From positions 1 to 20,309 of IMG/VR virus record IMGVR_UViG_3300042691_009241: a stretch of DNA of 20,309 nt. The stretch is one strand, 5' to 3'. Every line of letters starts with the position of its first letter. Positions within the stretch are counted from its first letter, which is position 1. The notes under the pieces were generated by a model. The model was not told the DNA's origin and did no database searches. It saw nothing but the letters and a program-made list of their open reading frames with translations. Shown here one piece after another: positions 1 through 7,095 of the stretch. This DNA is from a virus. The position numbers and the translations under genes were made by a program.

Positions 1-292
1 CTGCGTTACTAAAATCTTCTGAGTAGTAACATAGATTCGTCCTCTGCTCCTCGACCAACAGCCCACGAGAAATCCAGCTAGTGCCGTTGTATGTGTGGTC
101 GAAGCGGGGAGCGTTGATCGCTGCTGAAGTGAGAACGCCGGATGAGTTGAAGTAGGTGCCGGTGCTGGCCCGTGAGTATGATGGCGTGATCCCTGACGAG
201 GAGGTTAGGGAGAGGCTGGAAGCGAATTTAAGATCAAGGGCAGCGGAGATGCCGGGAGCGGATAGGCCAGCGTGGGTAAGGGGTAGGGACAT
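1..292 (-). CDS. Tail fibre or spike-like protein, N-terminal part (continues past the left edge)
   Basis: An open frame starts with ATG at 292-290 and stays open to base 1, giving 97 residues; the rest lies outside the window. The visible protein contains the pattern SRASTGTYFNSSGVLTSAA, then PRFDH, then LLVEEQRTNLCYYSEDFS. From memory this 'RaSt.ty...G...aa.N.pRfd...rGLLiE.qrTNL...Sedfsn' pattern is very common in phage tail structural proteins, often followed by a carbohydrate-binding-like beta-sandwich. The ATG directly follows the TAA of the holin-like gene (TAAATG), with GAGG about 9 bases upstream as ribosome binding site, so the two are probably co-transcribed and translationally coupled. 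I infer a virion adhesin or fibre. The part that would define its receptor-binding fold is not in the window. Confidence 0.8.
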   Translation of the reverse strand, partial: MSLPLTHAGLSAPGISAALDLKFASSLSLTSSSGITPSYSRASTGTYFNSSGVLTSAAINAPRFDHTYNGTSWISRGLLVEEQRTNLCYYSEDFSNA

Positions 293-568
293 TTACGGCA
301 TCCTCAAATGCTGCGTGACGATGGAAAGCTTTTCGACCACTTCTTCCATCCTGTCAATCTTCTCATTCATCTTGTTAAGGCCAGTCTGCATCCCCTCAAG
401 TATTTCAGCCTGCTTTTCCACCGTCTTAGCCAGTGACTTGTTTGTCTCTTCCGTTGTGTCAAGGAACTTAACATGACGGTCTTTCAATGGCAGAATCACA
501 TACCAGAAGACCAAGGCTAATCCAGCCGAAGCAAGTCCATACTGTTCAGCGAATTTAAGCCAATCCAT
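293..568 (-). CDS. Holin-like small membrane protein with coiled coil
   Basis: The protein has 91 residues if it starts at the ATG at 568 (MDWLKFAEQYG). A TTG at 622 would add 18 residues, but that extension lies over the promoter candidate and lacks a ribosome binding site, whereas ATG 568 has GGGGAAG about 7 bases upstream. Residues 8-28 form one hydrophobic segment (YGLASAGLALVFWYVILPL), followed by a charged region, about 33-85, with heptad-like spacing (KTVEKQAEILEGMQTGL). A single N-terminal membrane helix plus a coiled coil in about 90 residues is the organisation of BhlA/UviB-type and XhlA-type phage holins or haemolysins, which act at the inner membrane in lysis. It sits between tail genes with no endolysin visible. 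A tail-associated membrane protein is an alternative. The holin role is inferred from architecture only. Confidence 0.55.
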   Translation of the reverse strand: MDWLKFAEQYGLASAGLALVFWYVILPLKDRHVKFLDTTEETNKSLAKTVEKQAEILEGMQTGLNKMNEKIDRMEEVVEKLSIVTQHLRMP

Positions 569-607
569 GCCATAACTTCCCCGAAATAGCCTATGGTGGT
601 TTGACTC

Positions 608-636
608 AATATAATATATCAATATATCATTGACAA
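608..636 (-). promoter_or_regulatory. Sigma70-like promoter candidate upstream of the holin-like gene
   Basis: On the minus strand TTGTCA (636-631) is separated by exactly 17 bases from TATATT (613-608); each hexamer matches the bacterial consensus at five of six positions. Predicted transcription would begin near 601, leaving a leader of about 33 bases that contains the GGGGAAG ribosome binding site of the gene at 568. It lies in the longest non-coding gap near this end (569-656), after the TAA of the large Cys-rich protein. The gap is AT-rich, so chance matches are easier. No convincing terminator hairpin is seen in it. Confidence 0.5.
616..627 (-). repeat. 12-base element ATATATTGATAT, copy 1
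   Basis: The same 12 bases recur at 14449-14460, also in a rare intergenic gap and also just after a TTGxCA hexamer. Here it falls inside the spacer of the promoter candidate. It may be an operator or part of a phage promoter; AT-richness makes coincidence possible. Confidence 0.3.
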
Positions 637-656
637 TAGGTCTGCTAGTCTAAATT

Positions 657-2060
657 TTAATTATTAGAATAATCTTCACAAGTAACGCATTGGCGGGACT
701 CTCCAGTAGGATCGACCCTACGGCATTCCCCGTGAATTGAGCATTTATACTTGTAACAAGAACCGCATCCGCCCCTATTGGAGCCTTGAATTAACTCTCC
801 AAGGTGGACGCAGGGCAATTTAATCCGATTTAGGAACTTGACCTGAGATTGATCCAGAACGGGTTCTTCTGCCACTGGGGCGTTATTTTCAGCTTCTACC
901 GGGACAAATCCTTCGGCTGGAGGCGTGTAGCACTCTACTGGGAGAAGCTCAGAATTAGGGAAATTAAGGGCATACAGATAGACCACGAATGTTGCCCGTG
1001 TCGCCGTTAGAATGTGCGGACTATTAGCTTGAGCTAATACGGCAGTAGAGCAAATCCATCCAGCCCCATTGTCGTTTGTGCAGATATAGATTGTTCCGCC
1101 GATCATCTTGGCTACAACTTGAATTCCAGCTGCTGTACCCTTGGCGACCTGAATTTCTTGGACCACTCCAACCGCTTCCACACCGCCAGCAATTCCAAGG
1201 ACTCCATAGGAAGTCACAAATGCTGGATCAGTGTTATATGTCGTTGTTCCGGCTGGAGGGGCCAATGTGGTAAGCGTTATATTGTCACAATCGCATTGAG
1301 GGCCACCCATGGCTCCGCAACCAGATGAATTGAACCCAAGCTGAGTGAATTCTCTGATTGCCGTATTTCCGGTCGATTTGATGAACCCACGAAGGCAACT
1401 AAGCCATTGCGATCCATCCCAGAACCCGCACACATTGGGGACCGCATTAGATGTTGCGGACGGATCGGCGCAACCAACTCTCATACTTTCCATGCCGACA
1501 GTCATCTTGTAGTAACTTACAGGGTCACCTTTACCGCCAATCTGATTGACCGATATGGGCATAAAATTGGGTGATGCAAACGCTCTGCTTCGGTATGGAG
1601 TAGTGTCTACGCTTGGGATTTCCGTCAGAGTCTCACTGAACGAGACATAGCTGGACCAAGTTGTCCCGCCAGCAGTTGGGACTAGGACATAGACTGTAAC
1701 AGAAACGGATATCTGTGTCGTATTTAAGGCATCAAGCTGCGCCTCAAATTTGTATTGGTGAGCGCAACTGCCACCAGATACACCATTAAAGTAGCCAGTG
1801 GCGACCCATCTATTGGGATTTGGCTCTGAACCCATGCCCGGATTTGGGCACTTCCATTGAGCCATTTTCATGGCTGATCCTAGCCAGTAGCTTGGACTAG
1901 GGTTTGTGGCCGGTGGGCAAATTGGTCCGTAAAAGTTTAATCCTATTTGGCCACCATATTGCGGAAATCCAATATTGCACAATGAGCAGTCAATATTGAC
2001 TGGAATCTTAGGTGGGATCGTCCCACAGACATTCGACGCTACTGTGATATTTGTTGGCAT
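657..2060 (-). CDS. Large distal tail protein with Cys-rich zinc-binding-like C-terminus
   Basis: A protein of 467 residues with 22 cysteines, unusual for a phage tail protein. Residues 1-400 are beta-strand-like and rich in Gly, Thr and Pro, with no family I can name. After an Ala/Glu/Pro-rich linker (about 385-405) comes a compact C-terminal domain, about 412-467, with C417-V-H, C432-G-S-C435, C440-S-I-H-G-E-C446 and C458-V-T-C461-E-D-Y. This spacing (PCVHLGE...CGSC...CSIHGEC...CVTC.DY) matches, from memory, a small motif appended to phage and glycosyltransferase-like proteins in Planctomycetes, and looks like a metal-binding ribbon. The gene follows the 358-residue protein by 2 bases, so it is probably co-transcribed with the tail block, and it ends before the promoter gap. 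Role inferred: virion tip or fibre component. Gene reality is sure; function is not. Confidence 0.75.
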   Translation of the reverse strand: MPTNITVASNVCGTIPPKIPVNIDCSLCNIGFPQYGGQIGLNFYGPICPPATNPSPSYWLGSAMKMAQWKCPNPGMGSEPNPNRWVATGYFNGVSGGSCAHQYKFEAQLDALNTTQISVSVTVYVLVPTAGGTTWSSYVSFSETLTEIPSVDTTPYRSRAFASPNFMPISVNQIGGKGDPVSYYKMTVGMESMRVGCADPSATSNAVPNVCGFWDGSQWLSCLRGFIKSTGNTAIREFTQLGFNSSGCGAMGGPQCDCDNITLTTLAPPAGTTTYNTDPAFVTSYGVLGIAGGVEAVGVVQEIQVAKGTAAGIQVVAKMIGGTIYICTNDNGAGWICSTAVLAQANSPHILTATRATFVVYLYALNFPNSELLPVECYTPPAEGFVPVEAENNAPVAEEPVLDQSQVKFLNRIKLPCVHLGELIQGSNRGGCGSCYKYKCSIHGECRRVDPTGESRQCVTCEDYSNN

Positions 2061-2062
2061 GG

Positions 2063-3139
2063 CTACGGAGTCACATAGACCTGAAGATTAGATATGCCAA
2101 ACTTGATGACTTCGCTACCGCCACCAAGATGATTAAATGTCACATCGAATTTCCAGTTATCGACACCGCCATTTATCAAGTAAATGTATGGCTGGCAGAT
2201 GTTGTATGTCGAAGTCGGCTTATTGTAGAACCAGTACCGTGTCGAATTGAGTCTTGGCGACCTGATCTCTGATCCGGCATAAGCTGGTGCGCCTACGAGG
2301 AATAGATGACAGTCCAGAGAGATGAACTGGTTCTCAGTTGTCACTCTGATTGGAGGGGATGGCTGGGGATTGACATAGTAGTCCTCTGGCCTGTTATCGC
2401 CAAATGGCTGGCGTACATAAGCGAATCCGAAATAATAAATCATCGTGTAACCGATGAACTGGCCGATTAGAGTTCCAGAACTGTTGTAGACATTGAGAGG
2501 ATTGCAAAATGGAATCAAGTATTGATTGTAATTATCAACAACTACAGGATTTGATCCTGACTGCTCGTAGTTATTTACCGCCAAGAATGGCTCTGCGACA
2601 TTCTTATTAGTCCAAAAGAATCCAGCTGGGTGCATGAATCTCAGCCAATCATTCTCGCCATTTATCGTCGTTGTCGAATCGGTGAAATAATAGGAGTACC
2701 GTCCAGAGTACAGAGCGTTGTTAGGGGCAGCACCACGAAGTCTTCTTCTGACTTCGGTAACCATATGTCCTTGCTGAACAGCTGGCCCAGAAGTGTATTT
2801 GTTATATGGATCAGATGGGCCAAATATCTTCCTTGACCTCCAAGGAGCAAGATTGGCCGGATTGTAGTAGTAATCCAAGACACGATTACTGTTTGTTCTT
2901 CCGTATATTGGGGCATAATTGATATTGTTTGGAACTTTCGGTTCTGGAAGATATTGAGTACCAAGATTGGCTACTGTTGCCATACATCCAAATGTTCCGG
3001 CCTCTGGATTTGTTGGTTGCCCTACTGCTGGAGAGTGCATCAGGGTATGGATGCAGAACTCCTTGAATGGCATACAAATCCTCGTTGGGACTGTCACGCA
3101 GTCTCCAGCAAGCTGATTTGCTGCACCATGAATTGCCAT
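2063..3139 (-). CDS. Distal tail module protein of unknown function
   Basis: A protein of 358 residues starting MAIHGAANQLAGDC. It is rich in Tyr, Asn, Pro and aromatic residues (for example YYYNPANLAPW, YYVNPQPSPP), suggesting a compact beta-rich fold. Its six cysteines are mostly near the N-terminus (CVTVPTRIC, EFCIH, FGC). No signal peptide, membrane segment or catalytic motif is seen and I do not recognise the family. It starts 4 bases after the stop of the 149-residue protein and ends 2 bases before the start of the Cys-rich 467-residue protein, so all are likely one transcription unit. Position between the tape measure and the fibre-like gene suggests a baseplate, tip or fibre part. The ribosome binding site is weak, consistent with coupling. 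Confidence 0.7.
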   Translation of the reverse strand: MAIHGAANQLAGDCVTVPTRICMPFKEFCIHTLMHSPAVGQPTNPEAGTFGCMATVANLGTQYLPEPKVPNNINYAPIYGRTNSNRVLDYYYNPANLAPWRSRKIFGPSDPYNKYTSGPAVQQGHMVTEVRRRLRGAAPNNALYSGRYSYYFTDSTTTINGENDWLRFMHPAGFFWTNKNVAEPFLAVNNYEQSGSNPVVVDNYNQYLIPFCNPLNVYNSSGTLIGQFIGYTMIYYFGFAYVRQPFGDNRPEDYYVNPQPSPPIRVTTENQFISLDCHLFLVGAPAYAGSEIRSPRLNSTRYWFYNKPTSTYNICQPYIYLINGGVDNWKFDVTFNHLGGGSEVIKFGISNLQVYVTP

Positions 3140-3143
3140 TGAA

Positions 3144-3593
3144 TCAACCGTTAAAAGTTATGGTTACAGGGCACTCGCAAAATCCATCGCTGATTACAGC
3201 TGTAAATGTCATCGTGACAATTCCAGTTGATGGGTCTTGTGAACATGACCCAGTTGGAGTTCCAACCACATTGCCAACTGACCAATCTGGGAACATTTCA
3301 ACTTGATTTATCGTGCAGCTTAATGGAGGTCCGGCATTAGTCCAAGCGAATAGGATTCCAAACGATCCAGTGGAATAGCCCCAAGTGAAATCGCATGGCC
3401 CCGTTCTGGTTAGCGTCCCAGTAATTACCGTTGTTGGCCATCCAGTATTGCAGCTTGTATTTGGCGGTATTGGAGTAGACGGTCCAGCGGAGAAAGACAT
3501 CGTTGCCGGTAAAGCCCTAAGCCCCCAGCATGGATGATAGGTGGGACTATAAGTTAATCCCGGCGCAAGAGTTTTGCAGTCGATTGATGGCAT
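3144..3593 (-). CDS. Small Cys-containing beta-rich minor tail protein
   Basis: I place the start at ATG 3593-3591 (MPSIDCKTLAPG), giving 149 residues. An upstream start at 3677 would add 28 residues entirely inside the preceding gene (MGCSSRWWYR...), which look like out-of-frame shadow. The chosen ATG overlaps the previous TAA as TAATG, a form seen repeatedly in this window. The protein has spaced cysteines and ends FTAVISDGFCECPVTITFNG, a pattern (C.CP...TVT at the terminus) that from memory recurs in small planctomycete-phage tail proteins. No membrane or catalytic motif is visible. It probably forms a small beta-sandwich in the distal tail; the role is inferred from position only. Confidence 0.65.
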   Translation of the reverse strand: MPSIDCKTLAPGLTYSPTYHPCWGLRALPATMSFSAGPSTPIPPNTSCNTGWPTTVITGTLTRTGPCDFTWGYSTGSFGILFAWTNAGPPLSCTINQVEMFPDWSVGNVVGTPTGSCSQDPSTGIVTMTFTAVISDGFCECPVTITFNG

Positions 3594-4123
3594 TATCCGT
3601 AAGTTACGATTAAGTAACCACCAGTACATTGGACTGAAGTGACATATCCTGTACCACCACCGGGAAGAGCAACCCAAGAACCATCCTGTTTTATATATGT
3701 GGCTCCACTAACAGTATCTTGATAAAAATCACCATTATTTCCAATGGTATCGCTTGGTGGACCACCGCCTAGCGTCGAAGAAGAGAACCACTGGGCACTT
3801 CTTGGAATGAATTCATATATCGTATCTCCGGCCGTATCTACTCCACGAACACGCATCAATACAATATCATCTTCTACTGCATTCACACCATTCACTGGAT
3901 AGGCTGGAGCCAAGAATCCATCACTATTCTCAGCTGATGCCTCATCTGCATCTTGGTAATTTATTCCATTGGCACAGACACGCTGCTCTATCCAGCTATG
4001 CTTGTATCCAATACATGATCCCGTGCCACTCTCCGTAGTGTCTACGGCAGTAATTCGTGCGACAAACCACTCCGATTGAACGAAGTTGGCATTGCCTATC
4101 GTATTGACATTCATCAATGCCAT
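3593..4123 (-). CDS. Distal tail or short fibre protein with G-D-x-Y fibre motif
   Basis: The protein has 176 residues. The N-terminal part (FVARITAVDTTESG...YKHSWIEQRVC) followed by APAYPVNGVNAVEDDIVLMRVRG matches, from memory, a family common in planctomycetes and their phages with consensus 'aRIT...YsW.Eq...' and 'nPAyevNG..avp...VvwlrrG'. Residues about 120-160 (GGGPPSDTIGNNGDFYQDT, then TYIKQDGSWVAL) resemble the short segment that follows collagen-like or fibre repeats in many phage fibres. It begins 5 bases after the 359-residue tail protein; no strong ribosome binding site precedes ATG 4123, and ATG 4114 (MNVNTIG) is an alternative start. Its stop overlaps the next start as TAATG. Likely a structural tail-tip or fibre part; exact role unknown. 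Confidence 0.65.
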   Translation of the reverse strand: MALMNVNTIGNANFVQSEWFVARITAVDTTESGTGSCIGYKHSWIEQRVCANGINYQDADEASAENSDGFLAPAYPVNGVNAVEDDIVLMRVRGVDTAGDTIYEFIPRSAQWFSSSTLGGGPPSDTIGNNGDFYQDTVSGATYIKQDGSWVALPGGGTGYVTSVQCTGGYLIVTYG

Positions 4124-4128
4124 GATCG

Positions 4129-5208
4129 TTAATCCAGTTTGAACAAGCGTTCCATCGGATACGATTCGTATACGGGCCTTCCATCTAAAGCCGGATTGCT
4201 AGGATTCTTCGTCTGGACATAATAATATTTCAATTCTCCAGCCCTTGGAAGAAGATTGTGCCCGTAGGTGATCTTGAATCCCGTGCTTGCTGGAATGTCA
4301 GCTGACAAGTCACGATAAGGCTGCATGAAGCAAATAAATACGAATGTCACATCACAGAGCTTTTGGGCGACAGACGATCCAGAAGCGGGATCGACTTTGA
4401 ACAGAACTTCTGGGGGCGGATATCGCTTTGATTCGATTCCTTCAAACAAGAGCGATCCCTTTGGATAACCAAAGAAATCGTACTGATTGACCTTGCCGAA
4501 TCCAGAGACAACATTCTCAGCGAACACGATCTCGTAAGGAACGAAGTACCAAGTGAATTTGACCTTCTGCTTTACTATTCTCAGGACGATACCGCCACCA
4601 TTCTGATTGGTCGCTGGAAGGTCATTAGGCACTGCGCCACTCTGCGTCTTGAATGTGAATTGGCCTTGAGGGCTTGTCAGGAACTCAGTATTTGGCTCAG
4701 ATTCAATATCGACGAATCTCAAGTATTCTCTTGGATCGGTGAAATTGACGAAGTTGTCATTTATGTCGTAGTACCATTTAAGCTGCTGCTGCTTACCCTT
4801 CAAATCCGTGTCATTCATCAGCAGATAAGGACGAGGCTCGAATTGGACCGTTACTTTGTATTTCTGATAAAAGACAAAATCGTAGATGTAATTAACTGAT
4901 TTGTCACGCTGGTAAGTCTCGCCAAGACTTCTGCCAGCTGGCTGGATTCCTTCGATATTGGTAATCTTGGAAGCGAATAGCCAGTCGTAGTATGGATGCG
5001 CTGCCGGAAGTCTTCTTACCAGTCTTCCAGTACCATCTCCAGCCTTATAGACGCTACCAAGGATATCGCTTACCAACGCTCCAAGATTGGCACGATCAAT
5101 GATGAAATCCATCGTCGCAGCACCGCCATCGGTCTGAAACGATGCGTTTGACGGGCTAGTCCTGTCGATTAGCTCATAGAGATTTCTTGATGAAGGTTCA
5201 ATTGCCAT
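4129..5208 (-). CDS. Conserved distal tail protein following the tape measure
   Basis: The protein has 359 residues and lies directly downstream of the tape measure, the usual place for distal-tail or baseplate hub proteins. It has an aromatic, beta-strand-rich composition without membrane segments. Recognisable pieces are HPYYDWLFASKITNIEGIQP, EPRPYLLMNDTD, GEFLTSP-like NTEFLTSPQGQFTF, GKVNQYDFFGYPKGSLLF, and a terminal GRPVYESYPMERLF. From memory these segments recur in the same order in a conserved but functionally unassigned family of planctomycete-type phages. The ATG at 5208 overlaps the tape-measure TAA as TAATG, with AAGGGG 7 bases upstream, so the start is well supported. I infer a structural baseplate or tail-tip role; the specific activity is unknown. 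Confidence 0.7.
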   Translation of the reverse strand: MAIEPSSRNLYELIDRTSPSNASFQTDGGAATMDFIIDRANLGALVSDILGSVYKAGDGTGRLVRRLPAAHPYYDWLFASKITNIEGIQPAGRSLGETYQRDKSVNYIYDFVFYQKYKVTVQFEPRPYLLMNDTDLKGKQQQLKWYYDINDNFVNFTDPREYLRFVDIESEPNTEFLTSPQGQFTFKTQSGAVPNDLPATNQNGGGIVLRIVKQKVKFTWYFVPYEIVFAENVVSGFGKVNQYDFFGYPKGSLLFEGIESKRYPPPEVLFKVDPASGSSVAQKLCDVTFVFICFMQPYRDLSADIPASTGFKITYGHNLLPRAGELKYYYVQTKNPSNPALDGRPVYESYPMERLFKLD

Positions 5209-6812
5209 TATCGAACCCCTTGCTGAGGAGCATTTTGTTTGCCTTGTCCAAGTGCCCAGCCAACTAGCTGCTTCATTCCTTCAGCCATCATCTTTGTATT
5301 ATCGGCAGTTTGTAGAGCAGCATTTTGCTGAGACTGCCCAAATGCAGCTTGCATCATGTTCTTTCCAAGATCGGCTATGCCTGAGTAAGATGCCTGCTTT
5401 GCTGCTGCGCCAACTGATGCGCCTTGAGTATATTCCGGCATACCTCTTGATGGCCCAAAAGCTCTACTAAATGAATCTGCCTGCGCCTCCATGCTTCTGT
5501 CCATGCTTTCTTGGACAGATTTGGACATATCTTTTAGCTCTTGCTCGCCAGAAGAGCTAAACCAGCTTGTAACCCAAGCTGCTGCATCCAATAAAGCAAC
5601 CGTTATCGCTTTAATTCCAACCATGAAAGTATGGACAACGCCAATTGCAAGATTCAATCCTCTGGCAATACTATCGAATGAGATTAACAATACTGGAGTC
5701 AAAACTGACAATATTTCAGCAATATCATAAAACAATGGAATTATGCTTTCCAAGACGGGGATCAGCATATTTATTACATTTGCCCACAAAGCTATTATTG
5801 GAGCAGCTACTTTAATTAGAGCATTTCCAAATTGCTGCATTACTGGAGCAAGCATATTTGCCAACGGCATCAAAGTGTCTGCAAATGCTCTAATTATTGG
5901 AACTATGGCCTGAATTATTGGTCTTAACCCAACTCCAATTGTTGCCATTAAGTCACTGATGGCTAATTGAAGTTGAGCCATTAACGCCGGGTCTAAGGCT
6001 TTTACAAAGCCGGAAATTAGATTTATCAATTCAAATAAATAACCGGGTGCGTTTGCAACTGCCTGTGTTACAAGCATTAGCCCCTTAGCTGCTGCCATTG
6101 CTGCTGCCGTTATTCCCTCAACTGCTTTTGAAAACATATTTGGCAGTGCCATACTCAATGCAGAGAGTATGGAGTCATCCATTTCACCTTCGCCACCAAC
6201 ACCTCTTCCGCCACCAATCAAGCCACCGCCACCCCCTCCACCTATTGCTGCTGTTTCAAAAGATGAGCCAAGATCATCCATCTTGTTTGCAAGAAGTTCA
6301 ACCCCATCCAGAAATTGAGCATCTTCCCATTGACTGTAAAGCCTTCCGTACTCGTCTACACTTCTCCCAGAATATTCAACTATTTTTCCAAATCTCTGAA
6401 TCTGTCTTCCTTCGCCACTAAGATCTGGAAGAGAATCCATTATCTCTATAGGTATTTCTCTGAAATCGTCTTCCCATTGAGAGAACATACTTCCAAATTC
6501 AATAATTGATGATGTGGTTCTTTGGATCGAGCCACCCATTTCATCAATTCTTTGAGATACACTTACTATTGCCGTGCTTACAGGATCAGCAGATTTTGCT
6601 ACATCCTTAAATGAACTTTGGATATTTTCTGATGGCGTTTTTTCTTTTGCAGCCGGTGTAGCCTTCGCCTTCTCCTCTTTAGGCTGGACAACCTTTATGT
6701 TTTTTATTGCCGAAATTATTCCATGTATTCCTGTAAGTATTTTGGATAAATTCCTATTAGCCTCCTCAAGTAAGGACACTGCGCCTTCAAGATTTTCCGC
6801 TGGAGTCGCCAT
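5208..6812 (-). CDS. Tape measure protein
   Basis: The protein has 534 residues and sits immediately downstream of the G/GT chaperone frames, the canonical tape-measure position. Residues 1-115 are helical with a Lys/Ala/Pro-rich linker (about 42-61). A Gly-rich hinge occurs at about 191-208. Residues 215-415 are long hydrophobic helices (LMLVTQAVANAPGYLFELIN, IPVLESIIPLFYDIAEILSV, KAITVALLDAAAWVTSW), typical of the membrane-active portion, and the C-terminus is Gln/Ala-rich and polar. It sets tail length and later exits to the host membrane during DNA entry. At the family rule of about 0.15 nm per residue, 534 residues would suggest a tail near 80 nm. The start has GGGAG about 8 bases upstream and overlaps the T-frame end by 26 bases. 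A SQWED-containing repeat occurs at residues 111 and 160. Confidence 0.85.
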   Translation of the reverse strand: MATPAENLEGAVSLLEEANRNLSKILTGIHGIISAIKNIKVVQPKEEKAKATPAAKEKTPSENIQSSFKDVAKSADPVSTAIVSVSQRIDEMGGSIQRTTSSIIEFGSMFSQWEDDFREIPIEIMDSLPDLSGEGRQIQRFGKIVEYSGRSVDEYGRLYSQWEDAQFLDGVELLANKMDDLGSSFETAAIGGGGGGGLIGGGRGVGGEGEMDDSILSALSMALPNMFSKAVEGITAAAMAAAKGLMLVTQAVANAPGYLFELINLISGFVKALDPALMAQLQLAISDLMATIGVGLRPIIQAIVPIIRAFADTLMPLANMLAPVMQQFGNALIKVAAPIIALWANVINMLIPVLESIIPLFYDIAEILSVLTPVLLISFDSIARGLNLAIGVVHTFMVGIKAITVALLDAAAWVTSWFSSSGEQELKDMSKSVQESMDRSMEAQADSFSRAFGPSRGMPEYTQGASVGAAAKQASYSGIADLGKNMMQAAFGQSQQNAALQTADNTKMMAEGMKQLVGWALGQGKQNAPQQGVR

Positions 6813-7095
6813 GCCTATTCTCCCATGCAGCCTCTAGCTCTTGAATCGACTTTCCAAAGGCGAGGCCCATCTCGAAGAACTGCTGCCTTGCAAGCGATTC
6901 GTTCTCTCCAAAATGCGGATCAATCCTCAATGGTACGCCAGTCTTCTTATTCCTTGGCCTGTAATATATAAGCGACACTTGCCTCATCGTCAGCTTGGCC
7001 ACTTGATCCATCGACAAGCAGTATGGCTCATCAACTAATCCAGCTACAAGCTGTGGCCAATTCGGCGTTATGTCTTCGCCTCCTGCCCCTTGGCC
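6787..7095 (-). CDS. T domain of tail assembly chaperone GT (made by -1 frameshift from G)
   Basis: This open frame has no well-placed start of its own. Read upstream of the TTG at 7017 it continues without a stop through the end of the G gene, encoding PNWPQLVAGLVDEPYCLSMD before the 7017-6787 part. The slippery heptamer GGGAAAG at 7101-7095 joins the frames: 143 residues of G plus 102 of this frame give a 245-residue GT product. The W..L...L.DEPYCLS...V..LT..Q....YY.PR segment and the terminal ELEAAWENRHG resemble C-terminal chaperone regions in other siphoviruses (from memory). In lambda, GT bridges tail tube subunits to the tape measure; the tape measure gene overlaps the end here by 26 bases. 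An independent 76-residue gene from 7017, or 74 from ATG 7011, is less likely. Confidence 0.8.
   Translation of the reverse strand, partial: GQGAGGEDITPNWPQLVAGLVDEPYCLSMDQVAKLTMRQVSLIYYRPRNKKTGVPLRIDPHFGENESLARQQFFEMGLAFGKSIQELEAAWENRHGDSSGKS
7055..7095 (-). other. Nested inverted repeats just after the slippery site
   Basis: In the transcript GGCCAA (7095-7090) can pair with TTGGCC (7060-7055), and inside it GGCG (7080-7077) can pair with CGCC (7067-7064) around a 9-base loop. The outer stem starts at the last base of the heptamer, closer than the usual 5-9 base gap, so it would have to be partly opened by the ribosome. It may stimulate frameshifting or be chance. Confidence 0.3.

Noticed and set aside
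156-476. Plus-strand 106-residue frame near the left edge
   Set aside because: It lies opposite the fibre-like and holin-like genes, both of which have recognisable protein patterns and start signals.
569-622. TTG-initiated extension of the holin-like protein
   Set aside because: It overlaps the promoter candidate and lacks a ribosome binding site, while the ATG at 568 has one.
3594-3677. N-terminal extension of the 149-residue tail protein to 3677
   Set aside because: The extra 28 residues lie entirely within the preceding gene and look unlike the rest; the TAATG start at 3593 fits the local pattern.
6190-6245. Low-complexity GGA/GGT-type tract in the tape measure as a mobile repeat
   Set aside because: It encodes a simple in-frame glycine-rich hinge and shows no flanking duplications.
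6787-7017. Independent small gene starting at TTG 7017 or ATG 7011
   Set aside because: No good ribosome binding site; the frame continues upstream into conserved-looking protein sequence, so a frameshift extension explains it better.
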